Below the pieces are notes generated by a model. That model was not told the origin of the DNA and searched no databases. It was given only the letters and a program-made list of their open reading frames with translations. Shown piece by piece: positions 33,945 through 43,700 of a DNA stretch of 64,000 nucleotides. Location of the stretch: NCBI GenBank assembly GCA_902801205.1, contig CADCHE010000002.1, forward strand, positions 62,001-126,000. The letters run 5' to 3'. How positions within the stretch are numbered: position 1 is the first letter of the stretch; every line of letters starts with the position of its first letter. The position numbers were made by a program, and so were the translations under genes. This DNA comes from an uncultured Bacteroidia bacterium (lineage in GTDB: Bacteria > Bacteroidota > Bacteroidia > Bacteroidales > UBA932).

Positions 33945-35681
33945 TTACCGCTCGCGGATGACGTCTCCGTGTTCCCGGACGACGGTTTCCTTCCACTTCT
34001 CGGTGTATCCGGGCCAGAGGATGCGCTCCGGAATGCCCTTCGAATAGGGGCTGTGCTTGAAGGAGCCGTCCTCGTCCTGCGGTTTGACGTTGCCGTCGAT
34101 GAATTTCACGAGGAGCAGTTCCTCGAGGGCGCACCAGGCGCGGAACTGTTCCTGGGCCGTTTCGACGGAGTAGTCCGTCAGCAGCTTGCGCACCGGGGCG
34201 AACCAGTCCTTCGCATCAAGTCCTTTCCGCTCCGCCTTCGGCAGGATGGCGTTGTACGCGGCCAGGGCCTGCTCATCCATGCGGGCGAGCGCGCCTTCCA
34301 TCTGCTCCCGCTCGAACCGGTCGATCGCTTCGACCACGGTCGGCGCCATGATGTTGTAGGCCTTGTAGCAGGCGTTGGCGATGCGGTTGTTCATCCAGAA
34401 GGACGAAGTGGGCGAGTAGGTGAGCAGGTCGCCGTTCCCGACGCGGAAGCACTCCGGGACGCGGTCCGTATTGGTGTAGATGGGCGTCAGGTAGGAGGTG
34501 GCGGCATCGTCCGTGCCGAACCACAGCACGCCGCCGATCACATCGGGCAGGTCGTGCCGGGCCTGGCCGACGAACCAGAAGCCGGTCTGCTGGGTGGCGA
34601 TGGCCCGCTCGTTGACATAGCTCCAGCCGTTCACTTCGAATGTCATCGGCCGCCAGCGGTACGGGAGGGCGTTGCCGCCGGCACCGATGTCGGCGGTCAT
34701 GTCCATCGGGGTGCCTTCGTAGTGGTCGCGCATCGCATCGGCCACATCCTTGACCGTCAGTTTCCGGGCAGGTTTCACGAAGAGGGGCATCCGGTGCGCC
34801 AGGTCCTTGCCCATCGCATAATCCAGCCAGTCGGACGCGGGGGCGGAGACGGTGTTCCCGTTCTCGTCCTCATACGTGAAGACGCCGTCCGTCAGCCGGT
34901 TGAAGGCGCTCCAGGCGCGGGCGTCGCACCCGCGCACGGTGCCGAAGTCGTACGGGCAGTAGGCGGCGCTGAAGTCGAAGTCGGCGTCCTCGCCCGAGAA
35001 ATAGCCGCGCTCGCGGGCGAAGGAGATGACATCCGGCGCATACAGGCAGTTCTCCGGGTCGTCCAGCGGGAAGGTCTGGATCCGCGCCTGGTTGGCGTGC
35101 GCACAGATGTATCCGTCCGGAATCCGCCGGGCCACCCAGACGATGCCCTTCTGCGGTGCCTTGCCGATAAGGTCCATCACCCAGGCTTCCTCTTTGTCGG
35201 CGATCGAGAAGCTCTCCCCTTCGGAAGCGTAGCCGTATTCGTTGGCCAGGTCGACGATCACGCGGATGGCTTCGCGGGCGGTCCGGGCCCGCTGGAGGGC
35301 GATGTAGATCAGCGATCCGTAGTCCATGACCGCCGCGGTGTCCATCAGTTCCTCCCGTCCGCCCCAGGTCGTCTCGCCGATGATCAGCTGGTGCTCATTC
35401 ATGTTTCCGACCGTCTTGTAGGTGTGCGCAACCTGCGGGATCTGTCCCAGGAAGCGGGCGGTGTCCCATTCGTAGACGTCCAGCATCGTTCCGCTCTTCC
35501 AGGATGCGGCGGGGTGGAAGTACAGTTCGCCGTAGAGGGAATGGGAGTCGGCGGCATAAGAGACCATGCTGGCGTTGTCGGCGGATGCGCCGCGCGTAAC
35601 GATGATGTTGGTGCAGGCTTCGCCGACCGGTCCGGAGACCAGCAGGGCGATGGCGGCACAGAGGAGGGAGCATCTTCTCAT
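33945..35681 (-). CDS. C69 family dipeptidase (PepD-like), exported
   Basis: N-terminal-nucleophile hydrolase of 578 residues. A signal-like leader (1-22) ends directly before Cys23 in EACTNIIVTRGAS, which becomes the catalytic N-terminal Cys after processing, the defining feature of family C69. DNASMVSYAADSH and TTWGG follow as usual. It cleaves dipeptides and would act on the products of the S46 enzyme encoded 5 bases downstream. The start codon overlaps by 1 base with the region of the divergent promoter at 35682. Confidence 0.9.
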   Translation of the reverse strand: MRRCSLLCAAIALLVSGPVGEACTNIIVTRGASADNASMVSYAADSHSLYGELYFHPAASWKSGTMLDVYEWDTARFLGQIPQVAHTYKTVGNMNEHQLIIGETTWGGREELMDTAAVMDYGSLIYIALQRARTAREAIRVIVDLANEYGYASEGESFSIADKEEAWVMDLIGKAPQKGIVWVARRIPDGYICAHANQARIQTFPLDDPENCLYAPDVISFARERGYFSGEDADFDFSAAYCPYDFGTVRGCDARAWSAFNRLTDGVFTYEDENGNTVSAPASDWLDYAMGKDLAHRMPLFVKPARKLTVKDVADAMRDHYEGTPMDMTADIGAGGNALPYRWRPMTFEVNGWSYVNERAIATQQTGFWFVGQARHDLPDVIGGVLWFGTDDAATSYLTPIYTNTDRVPECFRVGNGDLLTYSPTSSFWMNNRIANACYKAYNIMAPTVVEAIDRFEREQMEGALARMDEQALAAYNAILPKAERKGLDAKDWFAPVRKLLTDYSVETAQEQFRAWCALEELLLVKFIDGNVKPQDEDGSFKHSPYSKGIPERILWPGYTEKWKETVVREHGDVIRER

Positions 35682-35713
35682 TTTGCGTATTCGTTAGATT
35701 TGCATTATCTTTG
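35682..35713 (+). promoter_or_regulatory. Promoter of the small exported protein gene (TTTG, N20, TATCTTTG)
   Basis: Perfect -33/-7 boxes with 20-base spacing. The -33 box directly abuts the start codon of the divergent C69 gene. Confidence 0.8.
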
Positions 35714-35739
35714 TAAAGATAAGAAGGAAAAAGATAAAG

Positions 35740-36192
35740 ATGAAAAAATATCTGCTTTTGATGGCCGTTCTCCTGTTGGCGGCCGCCACTTTTCCGGGCA
35801 TGTCGCCGGCCGCATCCGCGCAGACGCCGCAGCAGCCGGAGGGGATGACCCCGGAGATGGAGAAGAAATACAAGGAGTTCTTCGACGGGGAGATCCGCCG
35901 CCTTGAGAATACCCTGAAGCTGGAGCCCTGGCAGACGTTCTATGTCGATTCGATCCTGCACCACGACTACGACGCCATGCAGGACGAGCTGAACCAGCTC
36001 CGCCTCTCGAAGGTGTCGAACGTGGACATCTACACTTCCGTCAAGGACAAGTGGAACGAACGGATGTACGAGGCGATCCATAAAGTCCTGGACGAGGAGC
36101 AGTGGAAGAGATACCTGAAGGGCGGCGCCGACAAGGAACGCCGTGCACGGGAGAAAAGAAAGGCGCGGACGGAGAACGCCACGAAAAAATAA
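35740..36192 (+). CDS. Small exported helical protein of unknown function
   Basis: 150 residues with a signal peptide (about 1-27, ending AASAQ). The mature part is helical and highly charged: TPEMEKKYKEFFDGEIRRLE, then a DELNQLRLSK segment, ending in a Lys/Arg-rich tail (RRAREKRKARTENATKK). Similar small periplasmic helical proteins are common in Bacteroidota; a chaperone-like role comparable to Spy is a guess only. It has its own strong promoter and is followed by pheS with an independent promoter. Confidence 0.72.
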   Translation: MKKYLLLMAVLLLAAATFPGMSPAASAQTPQQPEGMTPEMEKKYKEFFDGEIRRLENTLKLEPWQTFYVDSILHHDYDAMQDELNQLRLSKVSNVDIYTSVKDKWNERMYEAIHKVLDEEQWKRYLKGGADKERRAREKRKARTENATKK

Positions 36193-36193
36193 C

Positions 36194-36201
36194 TAACTTT
36201 G
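36194..36201 (+). promoter_or_regulatory. -7 box (TAACTTTG) of pheS
   Basis: Exact TAnnTTTG match, starting just after the previous stop codon and 22 bases before the ATG. Confidence 0.6.
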
Positions 36202-36223
36202 CCGTCGTTTATCTGAGACCGAT

Positions 36224-37258
36224 ATGAAAGAAGAGATAGAACAGCTGCTGTCGCGCGTGAACGACCTCAAGTGCAGCTCTGCCAAGGAAATCGAGGAGGC
36301 GCGTGTCGCCCTGCTCGGCAAGAAAGGAGAGATTACCCGCCTGTTCGACGAGTTCCGGACCTGTGCGCCCGAAATGAAGCGCGAGTTCGGCCGCAAGCTC
36401 AATGAACTCAAGCAGGCCGCCATCGCCAAGATCGACGAACTCCGTCAGGGCGCGTCATCGGAAAACGTGCAGGAAGGCCCGCTCGAGGACCTTTCGATGC
36501 CCGGCAACCCGCTTCCGCTCGGGTCGCGGCACCCCGTTTCGATCGTCCGCCAGCAGATCGTGGACATCTTCCGGAAGTTCGGTTACGACGTGGCCGAAGG
36601 GCCCGAGATCGAGGACGACTACCATGTCTTCGAGGCGCTCAACTTCCCGCCGAACCACCCTGCGCGTGACATGCAGGACACGTTCTTCGTCTCTGTCGGC
36701 CATCCGAACCCGCTTCTGCTCCGGACCCACACATCTTCGGTGCAGGTGCGTTCCATGGAGTCGATGAAACTGCCGATCCGGGTCATCTGCCCGGGCCGCG
36801 TGTTCCGCAACGAGGCGATCTCGGCACGTGCCCACTGCATCTTCCACCAGGTCGAGGGCCTGTATATCGACGAAGACGTCACGTTCGCCGACCTCAAGCA
36901 GGCGATCCTCCTCTTCGCCCGCGAGATGTTCGGTCCGGACACGGCCATCCGCATGCGTCCGTCCTACTTCCCGTTCACGGAGCCTTCCTCCGAGGTGGAC
37001 GTGAGCTGCAACATCTGCCACGGAAAGGGCTGCAACATCTGCAAGGGAACCGGCTGGCTCGAGATTTTGGGCTGCGGCATGGTCGACCCGAATGTGCTGG
37101 AAGCCAGCGGCATCGACAGCAAGAAGTACAGCGGCTTCGCTTTCGGCATGGGGCTCGAGCGTATCGCGATGCTCAAGTGGCAGGTCAACGACCTCCGTCA
37201 CTACTTCGAGAACGACCTCCGCTTCCTGAGCGAGTTCGACACCGCCGTCGAAGTCTAG
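36224..37258 (+). CDS. pheS: Phenylalanine--tRNA ligase alpha subunit
   Basis: Catalytic alpha subunit (344 residues) of the alpha2-beta2 synthetase that charges tRNA-Phe. N-terminal coiled coil (about 1-85), then the class II core: motif 2 with GRVFRNEAISARAHCIFHQ, and motif 3 GFAFGMGLERIAML near the C-terminus. A CNICHGKGCNICKGTGWLEI segment is a Cys-rich insertion found in many bacterial PheS proteins. The beta-subunit gene pheT is not adjacent, which is normal in Bacteroidota. Followed by tRNA-Gly. Confidence 0.95.
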   Translation: MKEEIEQLLSRVNDLKCSSAKEIEEARVALLGKKGEITRLFDEFRTCAPEMKREFGRKLNELKQAAIAKIDELRQGASSENVQEGPLEDLSMPGNPLPLGSRHPVSIVRQQIVDIFRKFGYDVAEGPEIEDDYHVFEALNFPPNHPARDMQDTFFVSVGHPNPLLLRTHTSSVQVRSMESMKLPIRVICPGRVFRNEAISARAHCIFHQVEGLYIDEDVTFADLKQAILLFAREMFGPDTAIRMRPSYFPFTEPSSEVDVSCNICHGKGCNICKGTGWLEILGCGMVDPNVLEASGIDSKKYSGFAFGMGLERIAMLKWQVNDLRHYFENDLRFLSEFDTAVEV

Positions 37259-37326
37259 CCTGCCTGCCCGGTCTGGTCCTGCGGGGGCTTCTCCCGGGGC
37301 CGGACTTGAAAAAATTGAAAAAAATA

Positions 37327-37356
37327 TTGCAGGTTTAGAAAAATGTCGTAACTTTG
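37327..37356 (+). promoter_or_regulatory. Promoter of tRNA-Gly (TTG, N19, TAACTTTG)
   Basis: TTG -33 core and exact -7 box; 34 bases from the first tRNA base. Confidence 0.6.
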
Positions 37357-37390
37357 CAATCCCGAAACACCAAAACGGGGTACAAATATT

Positions 37391-37543
<153 letters not shown>

Positions 37544-37727
37544 TTCGCGGCGCTCCGGCCGGTGCCTTCACTGCTTCGATGCCTGCTGCATCTCGCTGAC
37601 GTTCCGGCACGGCGGCTTGTGCCGCCTTCGTCGCTCCGCTCCTCAAGCCGCGCAGAGGGACCGCCGCGGAAGCGGCGAGGGGGTAACGTGGAGGTTCGCG
37701 GATTGCCCGATGGCGAAGCCTCGGCGC

Positions 37728-37826
37728 TCGAGTCTCGTTTTCCGCTCAAAAAGGCAGCCAGAAGCGGCTGCCTTTTTTCGCGTAAATCCCTTTCCCCCTC
37801 GGCCTGCGGCCGGTCCCCGCCGGGGA
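37728..37826 (+). repeat. 99-base direct repeat, copy 2 (tRNA-Gly 3' fragment plus terminator)
   Basis: Perfect copy of 37445-37543, 283 bases downstream. The 5' two thirds of the tRNA are absent, so it is a tRNA fragment. The 184 bases between the copies hold no gene. Confidence 0.95.
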
Positions 37827-37874
37827 CGCGTAAATCCCTTTCCCCCTCGGCCTGCGGCCGGTCCCCGCCGGGGA
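37779..37874 (+). repeat. Tandem 48-base repeat
   Basis: The last 48 bases of copy 2 (37779-37826) are repeated at once at 37827-37874, making three copies in all with 37496-37543. The sequence is C/G-rich (CCCTTTCCCCCTCGG core). The rest of the interval 37464-37919 contains only GC-rich non-coding sequence. Confidence 0.92.
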
Positions 37875-37919
37875 CATGGCGGCCTTCGCGGCGCTCCGGC
37901 GGTGCCTTCTTGTCAAAAG

Positions 37920-38801
37920 CTAAAGGGGTTCCATGTGGACGATGATGTGCGACTGCGCGCCGAAGCGTTCCTTGAAGCGGCGCTCCACCTCAGAGGCCTT
38001 TTCGTGGGCCTCCGAGAGCGGCAGGGTGCCGTCCAGACAGATATGGACCTCGGCGGCGATACGGTTGCCGATGCGGCGGGTGCGCAGGTTGTGGGGGTTC
38101 GCCACGCCCGGGACGGCGCGGATGATGTCCATCATTTCCTGTTCCATGTCCGCCGGCAGGGAGCTGTCGGTGAGTTCGCCGAAGCTGGGGCCGAGCAGGT
38201 CCCAGGCCACCTTGACCAGCATCGCGCCCACGACGATGGACGCCAGCGGATCCAGTACGGTCCAGCGGCTGCCCAGCAGGATGGCCCCGCCGATGCCGAT
38301 GGCCGTGCCGACGGAGCTCATCGCATCCGACCGGTGGTGCCACGCATTGGCCTCCATGGCCTTGGAATCCAGGTGCTTGCCCTTGATGCGGGTGTAATGG
38401 AACAGACACTCTTTGGCGGCGATGGAGACGAGGGCGGCCCAAAGGGCGATCTTGCCGGGGGCAGGCAGGTTCTCCCCCTGCAGCCAGCTGGCCAGTTTGC
38501 CGGCTCCGGACACCACGATGCCTACGGCCGCCGCGGCCAGCGCCAGCCCGATGAACAGCGTCGCCAGCGTCTCGTACTTCCCGTGTCCGTAATCGTGGCT
38601 CTCGTCCTGCGGCCTGGCGCTCACGCGCACGAACACCAGCACGACGATGTCCGTCACGAAATCCGACAACGAATGGACGGCGTCTGAAATCATCGCCGCC
38701 GAATGTCCCACGAGGCCGGCCACGGCCTTCAGCCCGACCAGCAGGAGGTTCACGACGCTTCCCGTCAGGGTTACCCGGGCAATCTCATCTTCGCGTTTCA
38801 T
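37920..38801 (-). CDS. Cation diffusion facilitator (CDF) family transporter
   Basis: Inner-membrane metal/proton antiporter of 293 residues, probably exporting Zn, Fe or Mn. Six membrane helices in about the first 200 residues and a cytoplasmic ferredoxin-like C-terminal domain. Metal-site residues: HSLSDFVTD in helix 2 (HxxxD) and HHRSDAMSS in helix 5 (HxxxD). HDYGHGKYE after helix 2 is a typical CDF motif. MKREDEIARV is the start because a TATCTTTG box ends 4 bases upstream; the longer open frame is promoter sequence. Confidence 0.93.
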   Translation of the reverse strand: MKREDEIARVTLTGSVVNLLLVGLKAVAGLVGHSAAMISDAVHSLSDFVTDIVVLVFVRVSARPQDESHDYGHGKYETLATLFIGLALAAAAVGIVVSGAGKLASWLQGENLPAPGKIALWAALVSIAAKECLFHYTRIKGKHLDSKAMEANAWHHRSDAMSSVGTAIGIGGAILLGSRWTVLDPLASIVVGAMLVKVAWDLLGPSFGELTDSSLPADMEQEMMDIIRAVPGVANPHNLRTRRIGNRIAAEVHICLDGTLPLSEAHEKASEVERRFKERFGAQSHIIVHMEPL

Positions 38802-38805
38802 ACTG

Positions 38806-38813
38806 CAAAGATA
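38806..38813 (-). promoter_or_regulatory. -7 box (TATCTTTG) of the CDF transporter
   Basis: Exact TAnnTTTG on the minus strand, 4 bases before the ATG; another candidate leaderless gene. Confidence 0.65.
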
Positions 38814-38825
38814 CGCAAACCCGTG

Positions 38826-39026
38826 GGAAAGTGTCTTCCGGACGGGGATTGGTATTATATCTTTGCCCAGGGATTCAAAGGCACTGGAAGTGTTCAATGG
38901 AACTATGGAGGGAAGGAAAACCGTATTTGGATGACGGACTTCAACTTCCAGAAAGGATATTACTATTACTACAATGACTTGGCTGGTTCTTTTGAGGTTC
39001 CCAAGATGCAACCAGGTAGCATTTAG
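38826..39026 (+). pseudogene. Possible 3' remnant of a surface-protein gene
   Basis: An open stretch ending in a stop reads DGDWYYIFAQGFKGTGS and later FNFQKGYYYYYNDLAGSFEV, Tyr/Phe/Gly-rich like the end of a secreted beta-sandwich protein. It has no start codon of its own, overlaps the promoter side of the CDF gene, and has lower GC than its surroundings. Probably what is left of a gene truncated on the left edge of the fimbrillin island. The rest of 39027-39422 has no gene; it contains a terminator and a promoter. Confidence 0.4.
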
Positions 39027-39135
39027 CATTCCATCTTGCTTTGTAGTTGAAGTGTGAAAAATATTCACCAATTACAAAAGTGAAAGTGGCAATTCGCTGA
39101 TAATACGATAGTTAAGATATTATCTATAAAACAGG

Positions 39136-39178
39136 CATTCACTTCTGTGTCCCAGGACTGGAAGTGAATGTTTTTATT
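39136..39178 (+). terminator. Intrinsic terminator upstream of the fimbrillin locus
   Basis: Ten-base perfect arms (CATTCACTTC and GAAGTGAATG), 15-base loop, followed by TTTTTATTT. Confidence 0.75.
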
Positions 39179-39344
39179 TAAGCAAGAAGACGCTTAGAGC
39201 CCGGGGGTGTTTTGCGTTATCGGCTGATAGTTAATGAGTTCCATTTCACGCGCCTTCATGACTTTTCGTTTATCCTTTATCGATACCCATCACTGCTCTC
39301 TCCAGTCAGGTGAAGCATTTGCTCAAACTTGAACCAATGTGAAC

Positions 39345-39375
39345 TTGACAGGTTTGGACGTTGATTCTAACTTGC
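39345..39375 (+). promoter_or_regulatory. Promoter of the fimbrillin/M64 locus (TTG, N20, TAACTTGC)
   Basis: -33 TTG and -7 TAACTTGC at 20-base spacing; the TTGC ending is shared with three other promoters in the window. Leader of about 45 bases before the small peptide gene. Confidence 0.55.
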
Positions 39376-39422
39376 ACTGTTTGTTTGAAATACATTATTA
39401 ACCATAAAAAACATACAATCTT

Positions 39423-39551
39423 ATGAACAAGAAGTGTGATTATGTGACTCCGGCTGTGGAGGAGTATATGCTTTTGGAGAGTGCAATCGTTATGGTAAGT
39501 GCCGGCGGAGGAAACCAAGGCGGTGGTGGAGATATCGATGATGAAGGCTAA
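39423..39551 (+). CDS. Small Gly-rich peptide at the head of the fimbrillin locus
   Basis: 42 residues, unrecognised as a named family. It starts MNKKCDYVTPAVEEYMLLES and ends in a glycine/aspartate tail with SAGGGNQGGGG then DIDDEG. Short proteins with a YxxPxxE...LE start and a Ser/Gly-rich end are frequently found in Bacteroidales near surface-protein genes, from general experience. There is no signal peptide. It lies 20 bases before the first lipoprotein gene, behind the only promoter seen, so it should be the first product of the operon. Confidence 0.65.
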   Translation: MNKKCDYVTPAVEEYMLLESAIVMVSAGGGNQGGGGDIDDEG

Positions 39552-39571
39552 ACACTAATAATCAACTTATA

Positions 39572-40771
39572 ATGAAACAATTATATTCGTTAATCATTGC
39601 GGTGGCCCTTTCTCTGTTGTGCTTCTCCTGCCAGGAGGCAAAGCAGGACATGCCTGAGGATGACAACGGAATATCAAGCGTGGTCATGAGATTATCTCCA
39701 TTCGAAGGAGATGATGTTGAGACCAGGACTACATATTCCTACGACGCCTCCGCGAATAAGTTCACTTTCCTTTGGGCGGAAGGCGATGCCGTGGGAATTG
39801 TCTCTTCCGAGGGAAGCCAGCTAAAGTTCCCGATCAAGGAAGATTATTTCGGGCAAGTTGACGCTGAGTTCGACGGACGTGGTTTCGCTTTGGTTGCTGG
39901 TTCACGTTATTCCAGTTACACGCCCTTCGTGGCTGATTATGACCTGGATCCGTCCGCATTGCCTCTTGACTATACTGGGCAGGTCCAGAGTGGCGATGAT
40001 AGCACCTCTCATCTCGGCGATTATGGTTTTTCGGCTGCGATTGGTTCAGCTCCAAATTCCGGGATGCTCTATTTCACCTATTTGAACATAGGCTCTCCCC
40101 ATCGTTACAGAATGCCAGTCCTTCCTGGAACTTACTCAGGCTTGACTGTCTCGGTTGATGAGCCCAAGTATGTGACGAAAGGTACCATCAATCTGAATGC
40201 GGAAGACGATGCTTCATTGATCGCGATCAACCCTTCGGAAGTGTCTGAATCCATCCATCTTGATCTTGAGGAGACCACGATGGCGAGTGTCGGCAACCTG
40301 CGTTGTTGGATGATGGTGGCTCCGACCAATCTTACCGGAAAAACAATCAGGATGCGGCTCGAGTGTCCTGACGGAACCGCTTTATTATCAGCGGTTGCCG
40401 GAGCAGACTGCCCTGCCAATTACCGCAAGCTTTTCTCAGCCAAGACTTCCGTTTACCCTTCGGAGTGGGACGTGGACAGTAATGGAGGAAGCATTTCCAT
40501 CAGTCTGATCAACTCGACAGATCCCGTGGCAGTATCGGCTGCATCAGGCAATGATTGGATCACCAGTGCTGGCTCATCTACTGACGGACGAGTGACCACT
40601 TACACGTTCAATGTGGCAGAGAATACCGGCGGCGCCAGGGAAGGAACGGTTACTTTCACGGAGACGGAATCTAAAATCACCAATACGGTCCAGGTGCACC
40701 AGGGAAAGGCCGGTACGGTTATCGGCATTGGCGGCTGGACCACCGAAAACCATTCAGGGACGGCTAACTAA
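39572..40771 (+). CDS. Fimbrillin-like lipoprotein with C-terminal BACON-type domain
   Basis: Lipoprotein of 399 residues (lipobox CFSC, Cys20). After a short acidic linker, residues about 35-285 are beta-rich and contain TRTTYSYDASANKFTFLWAE and GDAVGIVS, the opening typical of fimbrillin-like domains. Residues about 298-380 fit a BACON domain (WDVDSNGGSISISLINS, then WITS and TVTFTETES). The tail GGWTTENHSGTAN is odd. BACON domains are thought to bind carbohydrate or mucin-like targets or act as spacers on the cell surface. The next gene starts 12 bases later, so it is co-transcribed with the M64-like protein. Confidence 0.78.
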   Translation: MKQLYSLIIAVALSLLCFSCQEAKQDMPEDDNGISSVVMRLSPFEGDDVETRTTYSYDASANKFTFLWAEGDAVGIVSSEGSQLKFPIKEDYFGQVDAEFDGRGFALVAGSRYSSYTPFVADYDLDPSALPLDYTGQVQSGDDSTSHLGDYGFSAAIGSAPNSGMLYFTYLNIGSPHRYRMPVLPGTYSGLTVSVDEPKYVTKGTINLNAEDDASLIAINPSEVSESIHLDLEETTMASVGNLRCWMMVAPTNLTGKTIRMRLECPDGTALLSAVAGADCPANYRKLFSAKTSVYPSEWDVDSNGGSISISLINSTDPVAVSAASGNDWITSAGSSTDGRVTTYTFNVAENTGGAREGTVTFTETESKITNTVQVHQGKAGTVIGIGGWTTENHSGTAN

Positions 40772-40783
40772 TCATATAAGATT

Positions 40784-43700
40784 ATGAAAACCAAAAAGAT
40801 ATTTTTATTTGGGGCAATCGTTGCTGCGACTGCACTGGCCTTTGGCTGCCGGATGGACGAGGGGTTTGAGGTTCCCGTTGAGGAGATGGTTCCCATTTCG
40901 ATGAGGGGAGATATCAACCAGCTCGCCGTCACCCGTGCTTCCGACAACGGTTTCGCCACCGGCGACCAGGTCGGAATCTGGGCAGTCAATTTTGCAGATG
41001 AGGATACTCCCGGCACGCTGACGCTCAAGGACAACCAGGCGACGAATGTCCGTTTCACGTTCGACGGGTCCTCCACGTGGACGCCGGACTACGACATCTA
41101 CTACAAGGACAAAAATACAAAGGTGGACATCTACGGAATCTATCCGTACACTTCCGCAATTTCATCGATAGAAGCCCAACCTTTTGAGGTTCAGGAAGAT
41201 CAGAGCACGATTTCCGCTCATGGCGCTATGGGTGGATATGAGGCCAGCGACTTCCTGTGGGCGAAGAGGGAGGCTGTTACTCCCAGCCCCAGCACGGTTC
41301 AGCTGCTCTTCCAGCATAAGATGAGCTGTGTGGTCGTGACACTCGAGAAGGGCACCGGTTTTGCGGACGGCGAATTTGAAGCGCTCAGCCAGTCCGTCCT
41401 GATCAACAATGTAAAGCGTTCAGCGCTGATCAACCTTGCTACCGGCGAAGTGACGGCGACAGGAGCGGTTTCCGCCCGCAGCACTGTCCCGGCCGCCTAC
41501 GAGAACGGCTTCCGGGCCATCGTGGTGCCACAGACGGTATCTTCTTCTTGCAGCCTGTTCTCGATCACACTGGGCGGTACGGCATACACTTACAGCGAAG
41601 GCTCTGCCTTTACTTATGTGGCCGGCAAGCAGCACAACTTCGCCGTGACAGTGGACAAGAAGGCTGACGGTGGTTACAATGTCACCGTCCAAACCACAAT
41701 TTCCGCCTGGACCAATGACAACTCCTCTCATGCGTTCGTCGCTAAGGAATATGTCGTCGTGAACGTCGAGACCCCCGGCACCCTGGGTGAGACGCTTACC
41801 GCCGCTGGTAAGAACCCCGATGCGATTAAGTACATCAAGGTACTGGGTACCGTCAATGCTGACGACTTCTACTATATGAGGGACCACATGGCTGTGCTTC
41901 AAGGGGTTAATATGCAGGAGACGAAGGTAGTGGAAGGGAAGATCCCGGATGGGGCACTATCGGGCAAATCATCGCTCAACAGTTTCTTTTTTCCAGATGG
42001 ACATCGTGACAATGTTATTACCGTTATAACTGGTCTTAATGATACACGTCTTTCAGGAGCTCTTGTTATTCCTGAAGGAGTTGAATCAGTCGGGGGAATG
42101 AATAATACTATGATATCGTCAATTACTTTCCCCTTATCTTTGAAGGAGATACAAGATGGTGCGTTTAATGGTTGCAAAGTCCTTTCGGGTAATCTCTCTT
42201 TCCCTGCAGGAATCGAAACAATCGGAAGAGCTGCTTTTTCAGGATGTAATAATATTTCGGGAGAATTAATTCTTCCAGAATCAGTTCGAAGTATCGGTGG
42301 AGGAGCCTTCAGAGATTGCCTCGGCTTAATTGGAAAATTGGTGATACCATCCTTTATTTCTGTTATCCACGCAGACACTTTTTATGGGTGTGGATTTACG
42401 TCTTTACAACTAAATAGTCGAATTAAAGAGATTGAGCATGGAGCATTCCAAAACTGTCCAATGAAAGGGGAACTTATATTACCAGAAGGAATAGAAAAAC
42501 TAGGTGGAGGCGCTTTCAAAAAAACTCAGTTTTCTGGAAATTTGGAACTTCCGGCATCACTCTATGATATTGACGGAGAGGTATTCGCTTTTTGTGGAAG
42601 GCTTTCAGGCGTAGTTGAGATTCCAGAATCAATAACTATGTTGAAAAATGGCCTATTTAGATCTTGTTCGCAATTAGAAGGTATCATATTGCCCTCATCA
42701 CTTTCTCTTATTGATGTTGCTGTTTTTAACGATTGCTTTGGTCTTAATTCGATAATATCATATGCGAAGAACCCACCTGTAATTGCTTCATACTCTAGTG
42801 ATTATAATGATCCTTTTAGAGGAGTGGCTAAAGATAATTTCACCGTTGAAGTCCCAGAATCAAGTGTAAATGAATACGCATACGCTTCAGGATGGAGGGA
42901 GTTCCAACGGATTGCTGCCCATCGAGATTTCTCCATTAGTTCTCGTCTTTACAGAGCATTAAACCCAGAGGAAAGCAGAAGTTTTATTCTTAGAGCAGAT
43001 TCCGGCGCATCCTGGAGAATCGAAGACAAGCCGGATTGGGTCTCTGTCATTCCTTCTTCTGGGACAGGCAAAACAGATGTGACTGTAATTGTCAATACAT
43101 TAGCTCAAGGCTCCGGCAATCGGACTGGAGAAGTCGTTTTCCTTTTGGAAGGTAAAGATTACCGTAGCACTTTGACGGTGGAGCAGTATGACTATGCTTA
43201 TGGGGATGGCTCGGTTCTTACTAAACAGACCCATACCAAGGGATTGGGTATTCCATTAGTCTTTCTTGGCGATTGCTACGATGCGGCGGATATTGCTTCT
43301 GGTTGCTATCTTGCAGATACAGAAGAAGCAATAGAATATTTCTTTGACATTGAACCCTACAAGTCCTACAAGGATTATTTCGATGTTTATATTGTGTTTG
43401 GCAAATCTGAGGAAAGTGGTGTCGGAAGCGACAATACCATCCGGGAGGCCAAATTCGGAACGCAGTATTCATTGACAGGAGGTGTACTTCAAAATAGTGG
43501 AACAGAAGCATTCAACTATGCCCGCAAAGCTGATCAAAACATGGACATTAGCAAGGGCTTGGTTGTCATGGTTCTTAATAGTTCCGATTATGGCGGAGTG
43601 ACCTATATGTGGAATGATGGTTCCGCTGTCGCTTTGTGCCCGAAGAGCGCGGATCCTTACCCCTATGATTTCAGAGGTCTGGTTCAGCATGAGGCTGGTG

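Noticed and set aside
39181-39300. Possible integrase or transposon end between the terminator and the fimbrillin promoter
   Set aside because: The text was read in all frames without a coherent protein or a terminal repeat; nothing beyond non-coding DNA can be supported.
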